The notes beneath the pieces are model-generated. The model was not told where the DNA came from. It searched no databases and saw nothing but the letters and a program-made list of their open reading frames with translations. Below are positions 6,144 through 12,650 of a stretch of DNA of 12,650 bases, piece after piece. This DNA comes from Deltaproteobacteria bacterium (lineage in GTDB: Bacteria; Desulfobacterota_B; Binatia; UBA9968): positions 1 through 12,650 of the forward strand of contig VBKY01000130.1 of NCBI GenBank assembly GCA_005879255.1, in the 5' to 3' direction. Within the stretch, counting starts at the first letter, position 1. Each line of letters starts with the position of its first letter. The position numbers and the translations under genes were made by a program.

Positions 6144-6350
6144 ATGCAAACAGTAACGGTTTCCCCGAAGTTTCAGGTCGTGATCCCCAAAGAAATGCGC
6201 GAGTCGCTAAAACTGGCCCCGGGACAGAAGGTACAGGCGCTGCTCTACGAGAACCGCATTGAACTCATTCCGGTGCGGCCAATTAAGAAAATGAGGGGCT
6301 TTCTCAAAGGGATCGATACGACCATAGATCGAGAAACGGACCGCCTGTGA
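6144..6350 (+). CDS. vapB: AbrB/MazE-type antitoxin (VapB)
   Basis: This 68-residue protein has a SpoVT-AbrB swapped-hairpin DNA-binding domain at residues 1-45: VTVSPKFQVVIPKEMRESLKLAPGQKV, read in two overlapping halves, is the classic signature. The short C-terminal tail (about 46-68) would be the toxin-neutralising segment. The ribosome site AAGGAG is ideal. Its TGA overlaps the GTG start of the toxin gene (GTGA at 6347-6350), showing translational coupling. It is expected to neutralise the downstream PIN RNase and repress its own promoter. The gene is intact although both sides are decayed binding-protein genes. Confidence 0.88.
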   Translation: MQTVTVSPKFQVVIPKEMRESLKLAPGQKVQALLYENRIELIPVRPIKKMRGFLKGIDTTIDRETDRL

Positions 6351-6721
6351 ATGTCGTCGATTCCTCGGGTTGGCTGGAGTACTTGGCTGACGGACCCAAT
6401 GCGGACTTTTTCGCCAAGTCTATCATAACGACTGCAGACCTCGTGGTGCCGACGCTCAGCCTCTACGAAGTCTTTAAGCGCGTGTTGCAGCAACGCGGTG
6501 AGGACGACGCTTTGCAAGCCGTGGCTCTGATGCAACAAGGAACGATCGTTGAGTTAAGCGCTCCCTTGGCTTTGAGCGCGGCCAGCATTAGTCTCAACGA
6601 AAAGATTCCGATGGCAGATAGTATCATATTGGCGACTGCACGTGCTTATGGAGCGACCCTGTGGAGCCAGGATTCGGACTTCGAAAATATTGCGGAGGTA
6701 AGGCACATAGTGAAGAAGTGA
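6347..6721 (+). CDS. vapC: PIN-domain ribonuclease toxin (VapC)
   Basis: This 124-residue PIN domain has the acidic metal-binding residues expected of VapC: Asp5 (VVDSSGW), Glu41 (SLYEVFK), Asp91 (MADSIILATA) and Asp109/Asp111 (SQDSDF). It starts with GTG overlapping the vapB stop. An ATG at 6351 is in another frame. Known VapC toxins cleave tRNA or rRNA when the labile antitoxin is degraded. All catalytic positions are kept, so the toxin is probably active. The pair lies between a 5' stub and a frameshifted copy of the binding-protein array. Confidence 0.9.
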   Translation: MNVVDSSGWLEYLADGPNADFFAKSIITTADLVVPTLSLYEVFKRVLQQRGEDDALQAVALMQQGTIVELSAPLALSAASISLNEKIPMADSIILATARAYGATLWSQDSDFENIAEVRHIVKK

Positions 6722-6857
6722 GGCTCAGCGAAAGCTACTCTTTGCAGTTTTCTTTTCACCGGAACCAACTCGGCTCCCCAAATTTTCACAGTTATTATCG
6801 CGCATTTCTTTTGATCCTATAGCGCTCAGTCGTGAGCAGGACGACCGGAGAAACCCC

Positions 6858-7842
6858 GTGAGAAAAAAAGTCTTTCGTCTTGCGCTCTGTGCTTTGCTCT
6901 CGGCTCTTAGTTTTCCAGCCCACGCGCAGCAGACAGGGAAAATCTTCCGCATAGGTTTCCTGGATAATAGCACTGCTGCCGGCAGCGCGGTCCTCGGCGT
7001 TTCGGCAAGAGCTGCGTAAGCTTGGCTGGATTGAGGGAAAGAATATCGCCATCGAGTACCGGTTTGCCGAGCAAAAGAATGAGCGCCTGGCTGAGCTTGC
7101 GGCGGACATGGTTCGTCTTAAGGTTGATCTAATTGTGACCGCAGGGACGCCACCGGCGCTAGCGGCCAAGAGGGCCACCACTACCATCCCCATCGTGATG
7201 GCGACCACTGGGGATCCCGTGGGTGCAGGTTTGGTTGCCAATCTGGCGCGGCCGGGAGGCAATGTCACCGGCTTCTCGGGTTTAGGACCCGAGCTAAGCA
7301 CGAAAAGGCTAGAGATACTCAAGGACGCGGTCGCGAAGCTCATCCGAGTTGGACTTTTGTGGCCTGCGGGAGGCAGCATTGGACAAGACCTCGCACTGAA
7401 AGAGCTCAGAGCTGCGGCTTTGGCACTAAAGCTAAAATTGGAGGAGATCGAGACTCAACATGACCCCAAAGGTTTAGAGAGCGCATTTCAAACCGCAAAG
7501 CAGAAACAGGTGGGCGCGATCATGACGACTAGCGCTCGCTCCTTTTTTGCCGAAAGAAAGCGGATCGTCGAGCTGGCTGGCAAATACCGGCTGCCGGCTA
7601 TTTACCCAGAGAAGGGGTTTGTCGACGAGGGCGGTCTCATGTCCTACGGGGCGGACTTCGATGACCTCTATCGGCGCGCGGCTGGTTACGTGGACAAGAT
7701 CTTGAAAGGCGCCAAACCGGCTGATTTGCCGGTGCAGCAGGCAACGAAGTTTGAGTTTGTCATTAACTTTAAAGCGGCAAAACAAATTGGTCTGACGATT
7801 CCAGTCCGCGTGCTCGAGCGGGCGAATCAAGTGATCCAGTGA
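6858..7842 (+). pseudogene. ABC substrate-binding protein (PF04392 type), frameshifted copy
   Basis: A GTG at 6858 with GGAG upstream begins a proper signal peptide (RKKVFRLALCALLSAL, ending AHAQQ), followed by KIFRIGFLDN. The frame then ends at TAA 7017-7019. Between about 6985 and 7000 the coding frame moves by +1, and the family sequence resumes as FRQELRKLGWIEGKNIAIEYR through to TGA at 7842. The remaining part has both lobes: TIPIVMATTGDPVGAGLVANLARPGG split at the hinge, and the C-terminal [13 protein letters not shown] block. The internal ATG at 7108 would omit the signal peptide and first strand, so it is unlikely to yield a useful product. Either this is a genuine one-base lesion or a sequencing error in an otherwise complete gene of about 328 codons. 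Confidence 0.82.
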
Positions 7843-7843
7843 G

Positions 7844-7885
7844 AGAGAGCAGAGCGCAGAGAGCAAAGGGCATAGCGCAGAAAGA
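7844..7885 (+). repeat. Heptamer tandem repeat (AGAGNGC family)
   Basis: The units are AGAGAGC, AGAGCGC, AGAGAGC, AAAGGGC, ATAGCGC and AGAAAGA. They fill the spacer between the stop of one binding-protein copy and the ribosome site of the next. The 7-base register is the same as in the other spacers, but the sequence is unrelated. Confidence 0.7.
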
Positions 7886-7903
7886 AAACGCGGGAGAAAA
7901 CTC

Positions 7904-8857
7904 ATGAGAAAGAACGTCATTCGTCTTGCGCTTAGCGCCGTGCTCTTTGCACTTTGCTTGCCCGCAGAGGCGCAGCAGCCGAAGAAAGTCCCCCTGATAG
8001 GGTACCTAACTGTCACCTCTCTTTCCGCTAACGAGGCCCGCACGGGGGCATTCCGCGAGGGTCTGCGCGAGCTTGGGTACGTGGAAGGGAAGAACATCTC
8101 CATCGAGTACCGGGCGCTCGCGGCCGATCTAGTGCGTCTTAAGGTAGACGTGATCGTCACGCGTGGTGCGACGGCGACCCGTGCCGCCAAGGAAGCAACT
8201 TCTACGATTCCCATTGTCATGGCGCAGGATCCCGATCCCAGTGGAAACGGGTTCGTCGCCAGCCTTGCCCGACCGGGCGGGAACATCACTGGATTATCAA
8301 ACCTTAACCGGGAGCTTAGCGGAAAGCGGCTGGAGCTTCTGAAGGAGATCCTTCCTAAGCTTGCCCGCCTGGCAATCCTCGGGACTTCGACCTTCCCTGG
8401 CAACGCGCAAAATTTAAAAGAGACGGAACTCGCCGCAGGGGCGTTGAAAGTGAAGCTTCAATACCTAGACGTCGTAGGTCCCAAGGATATTGAGACTGCA
8501 TTCCGAGAGGCGAGCAAGGGGCGTGCTGAGGCAGTCCTCCTGCTGGGGAGTGGTGTGCTCAATTCTCAGCGAACACAGGTTGTCGAACTTGCGGCAAAGA
8601 ACCGGGTCCCGGCGATATACTGGGCGACAGAATTTGTGGAGGCCGGGGGGCTTATGAGCTACGGGGTGAGCGTGACCGACTTGGACCGGCGCGCCGCTAC
8701 GTATGTGGACAAGATTTTGAAAGGCGCCAAGCCCGCCGATCTGCCGGTGGAGCAGCCGACGAAGTTCGAGCTGGTCATAAACCTGAAAGCGGCAAAGCAG
8801 ATCGGCCTCACGATCCCGCCGGACGTGCTCGCCCGGGCGAACAAGTTGATCAAGTGA
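7904..8857 (+). CDS. ABC transporter substrate-binding protein (PF04392 type), intact
   Basis: This 317-residue periplasmic binding protein of the ABC_sub_bind (TrpX-like) family has a Sec signal peptide at residues 1-23 ending AEA before QQPKKV. There is no lipobox Cys. Family landmarks include GLRELGYVEGKNISIEYR, TIPIVMAQDPDP, GFVASLARPGGNITGLSN, SGKRLELLKEILPKLARLAIL and the C-terminal [25 protein letters not shown] ribosome site lies eight bases before the ATG. Compared with the three sister copies, ten residues are missing after Arg70 (YR-ALAADLV instead of YR plus eleven residues plus LAAELV). This is an in-frame 30-bp deletion next to the first-lobe beta strand. No permease or ATPase is nearby. 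The ligand is unknown; characterised relatives bind aromatic amino acids. Confidence 0.88.
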   Translation: MRKNVIRLALSAVLFALCLPAEAQQPKKVPLIGYLTVTSLSANEARTGAFREGLRELGYVEGKNISIEYRALAADLVRLKVDVIVTRGATATRAAKEATSTIPIVMAQDPDPSGNGFVASLARPGGNITGLSNLNRELSGKRLELLKEILPKLARLAILGTSTFPGNAQNLKETELAAGALKVKLQYLDVVGPKDIETAFREASKGRAEAVLLLGSGVLNSQRTQVVELAAKNRVPAIYWATEFVEAGGLMSYGVSVTDLDRRAATYVDKILKGAKPADLPVEQPTKFELVINLKAAKQIGLTIPPDVLARANKLIK

Positions 8858-8893
8858 GAAGAGGCGAGTGTCAAGTGTCGAGTGACGAGTGGA
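8795..8893. repeat. 99-bp exact direct repeat, copy 2
   Basis: Identical to 5820-5918. It spans the 3' end of this binding-protein gene and the following heptamer array. Confidence 0.85.
8866..8893 (+). repeat. Heptamer tandem repeat (GAGTGTC family), four units
   Basis: Units are GAGTGTC, AAGTGTC, GAGTGAC and GAGTGGA, again 8 bases after a binding-protein stop codon. A GTG within it opens the next gene's frame ten codons early but is not a credible start. Confidence 0.75.
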
Positions 8894-8911
8894 TCGAGAC
8901 AGAGAAAAGAC

Positions 8912-9895
8912 ATGAAGAAAAAAATCAATCTCCTTACCCTTTGCGCAATGCTCCTTGCGCTTTGCTCGTCCGCTCAGGCGCAGCAGCCGAAAAAGACTGC
9001 CAAAATAGGGTTTCTAGTTGTTAGATCCTTGCAGTCTCTGTCGACGCGAGTCGAAGCTTTTCGGCAAGGTTTGCGTGACCGTGGTTATATCGAGGGTCAG
9101 AACATCGTCATTGATTGGCGCACGGCAGACGACAAGCCGGATCGAGTCCCTGAGCTTGCAGCGGAACTAGTTCGCCTCAAAGTAGATGTCATCGTCACAG
9201 GGGGTGCCTCAGCGACTCGTCCTGCCAAGCAAGCCACCAACACGATCCCTATTGTTATGGCGCAAGATAATGATCCTGTTGGGGATGGGTTTGTGGCAAG
9301 CCTTGCTCGACCGGGCGGGAACATCACCGGGTTGACTAATATTTCCCCGGAACTCAGTGGCAAACGGCTGGAACTGCTCAAAGAGATCGTCCCCAGGCTC
9401 ACCCGCGTGGTTATCTTCGGGAACGCAGCCAATCCCGGCAACGCACAAGCGTTAAAAGAGACGGAGGATGCAGCACGTGCTATGGGCATAAAGCTTCAAT
9501 ACCTAGAAATAGGGAAGGCCGACGATATAGAGAGTGCATTCAAAGCCGCACATCGAGAACAATCTCAGGCTCTCATCACACTCCAGAACTTCGTTGCCAG
9601 TACCAATCGAAAAAGGATTGTGGAGATTGCAGCTAAGAACAAGCTGCCCGCAACATACCCGCAAAGCCAGTTCGCCGACGTTGGTGGACTTTTGGTGTAC
9701 GGACCGAACGATGAGGATTTGTTCCGCCGCGCCGCCACGTATGTGGATAAAATTCTCAAGGGTGCCAAGCCAGCCGATCTCCCGATCGAGCAGCCGACGA
9801 AGTTTGAGCTGATCATTAACCTCAAAGCAGCGAAGCAGGTCGGTCTCACGATTCCGCCCACCGTGCTGGCGCGAGCAGACCGGGTCATAAGATGA
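8912..9895 (+). CDS. ABC transporter substrate-binding protein (PF04392 type), intact
   Basis: From the ATG at 8912 the product has 327 residues and is the most complete member of the array. The frame is open from a GTG at 8882, but that lies in the heptamer repeat. The 8912 start places a normal signal peptide (MKKKINLLTLCAMLLALC, ending AQAQQ) at the N-terminus, as in the sister copies. Landmarks are IEGQNIVIDWR, the full linker TADDKPDRVPE that the previous copy lacks, PELAAELVRLKVDVIVTGG, NTIPIVMAQDNDPVGDG, the LARPGGNITGLTN hinge, and [19 protein letters not shown]. The product is a periplasmic solute-binding protein without a visible cognate transporter. The ribosome site is weak (GAGAAAAGA), unlike the GGGAG of the copy before it. 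Confidence 0.9.
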   Translation: MKKKINLLTLCAMLLALCSSAQAQQPKKTAKIGFLVVRSLQSLSTRVEAFRQGLRDRGYIEGQNIVIDWRTADDKPDRVPELAAELVRLKVDVIVTGGASATRPAKQATNTIPIVMAQDNDPVGDGFVASLARPGGNITGLTNISPELSGKRLELLKEIVPRLTRVVIFGNAANPGNAQALKETEDAARAMGIKLQYLEIGKADDIESAFKAAHREQSQALITLQNFVASTNRKRIVEIAAKNKLPATYPQSQFADVGGLLVYGPNDEDLFRRAATYVDKILKGAKPADLPIEQPTKFELIINLKAAKQVGLTIPPTVLARADRVIR

Positions 9896-9897
9896 CA

Positions 9898-10045
9898 TTT
9901 TAGATTTTCGATTGCCGATGCTTCGACCTTGCTCAGCACAGGTTTTCGATTGGGGAGAAAAACAAATGCGTGATAGAACCCGGATGCGATCTTTGAGTTT
10001 TCGGTCCGATAATCGAAAATCTAAAATCCAAAATCGAAAATTGGT
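9898..10045. repeat. Heptamer tandem repeat (AATCNAA family) with inverted copy
   Basis: Four units, AATCGAA, AATCTAA, AATCCAA and AATCGAA, lie at 10011-10038. Two units in the opposite orientation, TTAGATT and TTCGATT, lie at 9900-9913. The 16 bases at 9898-9913 are the exact reverse complement of 10011-10026, so the pair could form a long hairpin. A further TTTTCGATTGG is at about 9943-9953. The right arm lies inside the signal-peptide codons of the next gene. Confidence 0.7.
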
Positions 10046-11001
10046 GGGGATTGTTGCTCTCGCTGTCGCATTCGCGATGTGTGGGGCTGTGGCTCAGGCG
10101 CAGCAGCCGAAGAAAGTCCTGCGGCTAGGGTATCTCTCAAATCTCGATTCAGCTCGTGAGTCCACCCGTGTCGAGGCAATTCGGCGGGCTCTGCGCCAGC
10201 TTGGCTACATAGAGGGACAGAACATCGCCATCGAGTACCGATATGCGGAGGGGAAGCGCGATCGGCTGCCCGAGCTTGCGGCCGAGCTGGTGCGTCTCAG
10301 GGTTGATATCATCGTGGCACTAGGAGGAGACCCGCTGATCTAATATTCCCATCATTATGGTGGGTGCTGGGATCGATCCTGTCAAGGCAGGCTTCGTTGA
10401 AAGCCTTGCCCGTCCCGGTGGCAACGTCACCGGCATTACAAACCTTTCCGGAGAACTAGGCGGGAAGCGGCTAGAGCTGCTCAAAGAAGCCGTTCCCAAA
10501 GTTGCCCGTGTCGCGGTTCTCTACGATCCGGCCAATCCGCCCAATGTACTCGATGTGAAAGAGGTTCTCCCAGCCGCAGCGCGCGCGCTGGGGTTGACCG
10601 TTCGGTCTTGGGAGATACGAGCTGCCGATGATTTCGAGCGGGTATTCGCAGCGCTAAAGAAAGAGCGTCCGGATGGACTCTACGTGCCCGGGGGCTTGCT
10701 AATGCTTGCTAACCAAAAACGGCTTGTCGGCTTTGCGTTAAAGAGCCAGCTACCGTCGGCGTACAACAGAAGGGAAGATGTAGAGGCTGGTGGGCTCATG
10801 TACTACGGGGCGGACCGCGCTGACAGCTACCGACGCGTCGCTTATTACGTGGACAAGATCCTTAAGGGAGCCAAGCCTGCCGATCTGCCTGTAGAGCAGC
10901 CCACGAAATTTGAGCTGGTGATTAATTTGAAGACGGCGAAGCAGATCGGCCTGACGATTCCGCAAAAGGTGCTGACGCGGGCGGACAAGGTGATCAAATG
11001 A
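9966..11001 (+). pseudogene. ABC substrate-binding protein (PF04392 type), broken in the middle
   Basis: The ATG at 9966 has GGGGAG upstream and opens a 125-codon frame: an unusually long basic leader, a hydrophobic signal segment (VGIVALAVAFAM), AQAQQPKKVLRLGYLS, and EGQNIAIEYRYAEGKRDRLPE, ending at TAA 10341-10343 just after GGDPLI. The second frame resumes at about 10345 with IPIIMVGAGIDPVKAGFVESLARPGG in shifted register and runs to TGA at 11001. Compared with sister copies, the residues between the lobe strand and TIPI, about eight to ten, are missing. The lesion is therefore a small deletion with a frame change rather than a point frameshift. The leader residues RSDNRKSKIQNRK are encoded by the heptamer repeat. 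A functional protein is unlikely. Confidence 0.83.
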
Positions 11002-11009
11002 GAAGGGGC

Positions 11010-11030
11010 GAGTGTCGAGTGACGAGTGGA
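11010..11030 (+). repeat. Heptamer tandem repeat (GAGTGTC family), three units
   Basis: Units are GAGTGTC, GAGTGAC and GAGTGGA. The AAGTGTC unit present at 5898 and 8873 is absent, so unit number varies between spacers. Bases 11011-11048 are identical to 5899-5936. Confidence 0.75.
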
Positions 11031-11046
11031 GAGAGCAGAGAAAAAC

Positions 11047-11095
11047 ATAACGAGAAAAATCACCGGCCTTGTTCTTTGCGCCATGTTCTTGGCGA
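11047..11095 (+). pseudogene. 5' stub of an ABC substrate-binding protein gene with mutated start
   Basis: The sequence aligns with the signal-peptide start at 5935, but the start codon position reads ATA (11047-11049). The codons then read TRKITGLVLCAMFLA, a typical family leader. Homology ends near 11095, where the antitoxin-like sequence begins in another frame. Confidence 0.6.
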
Positions 11096-11356
11096 CGAAT
11101 TGCGGCTGGAATATGACCTTTCGAAATTGAAGGGTGGGGTCCGCGGCAAATACTACGAGAGGACGCGTACCGGAACCAATCTTGTCTTGATTGAACCAGA
11201 CCTGGCAAACGTATTTCCGGATACGGACGCAGTGAACCGAACCGAGCGTTGCGCCTGTTAGCCGACACGGCAGAGGCTGCTGCGGGTTTCACGCGGCGTG
11301 CGCTCTGGGCACCGAAGAAGCGGCTCAAGCGGACTACAGGAAAACCAGCCGCTTAA
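11090..11356 (+). pseudogene. Antitoxin-like gene remnant, frameshifted by a 5-bp duplication
   Basis: Codons from about 11090 read DELRLEYDLSKLKGGVRGKY and then GTNLVLIEPDLANVFPDTDAVN. This is a pattern I recognise from short antitoxin-type proteins encoded next to type II toxins. The frame then ends at TAG 11259-11261. The cause is visible: AACCG is duplicated at 11235-11244. Removing one copy restores RALRLLADTAEAAAG and continues without stops to TAA at 11354-11356. There is no proper start: the 5' end is replaced by the binding-protein leader stub. No toxin gene accompanies it, and the next gene is an oxygenase. The antitoxin family assignment is moderate, the duplication is certain. Confidence 0.65.
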
Positions 11357-11403
11357 CCGTGCGTTGAGCGCCGCAAGTGGCACATCGGCGCGATAGAGAC
11401 GGC

Positions 11404-12408
11404 ATGGCACAAGATACTTACTCTAATATTCCCATCATCAATATCAGTGCGCTGGTAAGCGGAAGTGAAGAGCGTCACGAAGTCGCAGCTAAGATTGGAC
11501 AAGCATGCCGCGACTGGGGCTTCTTTTACATTGTCGGTCATGGTGTGGAGGAAGCTCTGCAGCGGCGGATGGAGAAAGTCAGCCAGCAGTTCTTTGCGCA
11601 AGACCTTGAGACAAAGCTCGAAATAGCCATGTCGCGTGGGGGTAGAGCCTGGCGAGGATATTTCCCCGTCGGTGGCGAACTCACATCCGGCAAGCCTGAC
11701 CTAAAAGAGGGAATCTACTTTGGTGCGGAGCTTCAAGATGATCACCCTCTTGTCAAGGCGGGCACGCCGATGCATGGCCCCAACCTTTTCCCATCCAATA
11801 TCCCGCAATTCCGAGAGATCGTTCTGGATTACATGGCGGCCATGACACGGCTCGGACACTCCCTGATGGCCGGCATTGCCCTCAGCCTCGGTCTGGAAGA
11901 ATCATACTTCGCTGACCGTTACACATCAGACCCTCTCATACTGTTCCGTATCTTCAATTATCCTGCGCCTTCACTAAACTCCGAGACTGAATCGAGCTTG
12001 GGGGTCGGAGAGCACACCGACTATGGACTGCTGACTATACTAAAGCAGGATATGTCAGGAGGGTTGGAGGTAAAGACAAAGTCTCACTGGGTAACCGCCC
12101 CTCCCATAGCCAACTCCTTTGTCTGCAACATAGGAGATATGTTGGATCGCATGACGGGAGGCCGCTATTTATCGACGCCACATCGCGTGCGGAATCTGGC
12201 TGGACATAATCGTTTATCATTTGCATTCTTCTTCGATCCGAACTTCAACGCGGAAGTGAGGCCGATAAAGATTGGCGCAGAAGTGAATGAGAACAAGGAA
12301 CAGCGTTGGGATCATGCCAGTGTTCACGAGTTTCGTGGCACCTATGGTGATTATCTGCTGATTAAAGTGTCGAAGGTTTTTCCCAAGTTACGCCGTGGGG
12401 TACTCTAA
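11404..12408 (+). CDS. 2-oxoglutarate/Fe(II)-dependent oxygenase, isopenicillin N synthase family
   Basis: With the ATG at 11404 the protein has 334 residues. A GTG at 11377 would add nine residues, but the family usually begins close to the IPIINISAL strand, which here starts at residue 9. The N-terminal non-haem dioxygenase domain (DIOX_N) reads CRDWGFFYIVGHGV (about 35-48). The double-stranded beta-helix carries the iron ligands His204 and Asp206 (GEHTDYG) and His260 (STPHRV), and Arg270-x-Ser272 for the co-substrate carboxylate. FRIFNYP precedes the core as in plant and bacterial relatives. It probably hydroxylates or desaturates a small molecule. The ribosome site is weak (AGAGAC). It stands alone between a broken antitoxin gene and a regulatory-domain gene. 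Confidence 0.9.
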   Translation: MAQDTYSNIPIINISALVSGSEERHEVAAKIGQACRDWGFFYIVGHGVEEALQRRMEKVSQQFFAQDLETKLEIAMSRGGRAWRGYFPVGGELTSGKPDLKEGIYFGAELQDDHPLVKAGTPMHGPNLFPSNIPQFREIVLDYMAAMTRLGHSLMAGIALSLGLEESYFADRYTSDPLILFRIFNYPAPSLNSETESSLGVGEHTDYGLLTILKQDMSGGLEVKTKSHWVTAPPIANSFVCNIGDMLDRMTGGRYLSTPHRVRNLAGHNRLSFAFFFDPNFNAEVRPIKIGAEVNENKEQRWDHASVHEFRGTYGDYLLIKVSKVFPKLRRGVL

Positions 12409-12418
12409 GGATTCGCTG

Positions 12419-12440
12419 ATCCGCTAGCAAGGCAGCGGAT
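12419..12440 (+). terminator. Hairpin after the oxygenase gene
   Basis: ATCCGCT (12419-12425) pairs with AGCGGAT (12434-12440) around an 8-base loop, starting 11 bases after the stop codon. No T-tract follows, so it is only a weak terminator candidate. Confidence 0.35.
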
Positions 12441-12495
12441 GTGTTGGGGTCGTGCCGAGATCGGCTCTCAGAGGCTCGCTTCCTGACCTCTGTAC

Positions 12496-12501
12496 TATAA
12501 T
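12496..12501 (+). promoter_or_regulatory. -10 box candidate upstream of the cNMP-binding gene
   Basis: A perfect TATAAT lies 38 bases before the last gene's ATG. I do not see a good -35 box at the normal distance, so the promoter may be weak or activator-dependent. Confidence 0.35.
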
Positions 12502-12538
12502 TATCCGAACACGAATTTAAAGAAAGGCGATCTCAACC

Positions 12539-12650
12539 ATGAATGAGCAATACGCCGAGATGATCACGAAGTTTCCACTATTTCACGGGTACACTTTGCA
12601 TGGCGCTCAAATGCTGCTGGAATGTGGTGAGGTCACGGAGTTTTCCCCAG
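12539..12650 (+). CDS. Cyclic nucleotide-binding-domain protein, partial (C-terminus off window)
   Basis: Thirty-seven codons are present from the ATG at 12539, with AAAGG 12-16 bases upstream. The sequence FPLFHGYTLHGAQMLLECG followed by EVTEFSP is the start of a CRP/cNMP-binding domain: a short helix, then a helix leading into the first beta strand of the cupin-like roll, where GE(V/T)LF normally follows. It may be a regulator or a domain of a larger membrane or signalling protein. The part that would show the phosphate-binding cassette and any helix-turn-helix lies outside the window. Confidence 0.65.
   Translation, partial: MNEQYAEMITKFPLFHGYTLHGAQMLLECGEVTEFSP

Noticed and set aside
6824..6837. 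GCTCA/TGAGC hairpin with a 4-base loop before the frameshifted binding-protein copy
   Set aside because: A 5-bp stem of this size is expected by chance and no T-tract or repeat context supports a function.
7474..8403. 309-codon minus-strand open frame across two binding-protein genes
   Set aside because: It is antisense to conserved family sequence and its middle part translates the heptamer spacer into a Leu/Ser/Cys periodic stretch.
5891..8893. Repeats considered as a CRISPR array
   Set aside because: Repeat units are 7 bases in direct tandem without unique spacers and are separated by kilobases of coding sequence.
10750..11328. 192-codon minus-strand open frame
   Set aside because: It is antisense to the end of the fourth binding-protein copy, the heptamer repeat and the antitoxin remnant.

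Overview
The window looks like a piece of an uncultured, soil- or sediment-type bacterium with moderately GC-rich DNA. The basis is gene style: amidohydrolase, BKACE (DUF849) and nitrilase-like catabolic genes, expanded orphan ABC substrate-binding proteins of the ABC_sub_bind (PF04392) type, and short tandem repeats in the spacers. This mix recalls metagenome-derived Deltaproteobacteria-like, Binatota, Rokubacteria or Tectomicrobia genomes. No marker gene is present, so the lineage is a guess.

Region 1 (1-3884) is a divergent catabolic cluster. On the minus strand, reading leftward, are a nitrilase-superfamily protein, a beta-keto acid cleavage enzyme and a Tat-exported dienelactone-hydrolase-like protein that runs off the left edge. 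On the plus strand is an ACMSD-like amidohydrolase. The 310-bp divergent spacer holds a minus-strand promoter candidate and a three-hairpin element. Two of the enzymes lack canonical catalytic residues: the nitrilase has lost the Cys and apparently the Glu, and the BKACE has Gln for the zinc-ligand Glu.

Region 2 (3885-5640) starts with about 460 bp holding no convincing gene. Three small genes of unknown function follow. The first is frameshifted, the second is intact, and the third is an AT-richer zinc-ribbon protein.

Region 3 (5650-11090) is a decaying tandem array of paralogous substrate-binding proteins. In order it holds a 3' stub, a 5' stub, an intact vapBC toxin-antitoxin pair, a frameshifted copy, two intact copies, a copy broken in the middle, and another 5' stub. 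No permease or ATPase is present. The spacers between copies carry short tandem repeats with a 7-bp period, in three unrelated sequence families. Exact blocks of 99 bp and 38 bp shared between spacers show recombination inside the array.

Region 4 (11090-12650) holds an antitoxin remnant broken by a 5-bp duplication and fused to the last 5' stub. It is followed by a complete 2-oxoglutarate/Fe(II) oxygenase of the isopenicillin N synthase type, and by the start of a cyclic-nucleotide-binding-domain protein that runs off the right edge.

The most unusual signals are the heptamer repeats between the array genes, the two toxin-antitoxin loci that each abut a truncated 5' end of a binding-protein gene, and the two enzymes with altered active sites.
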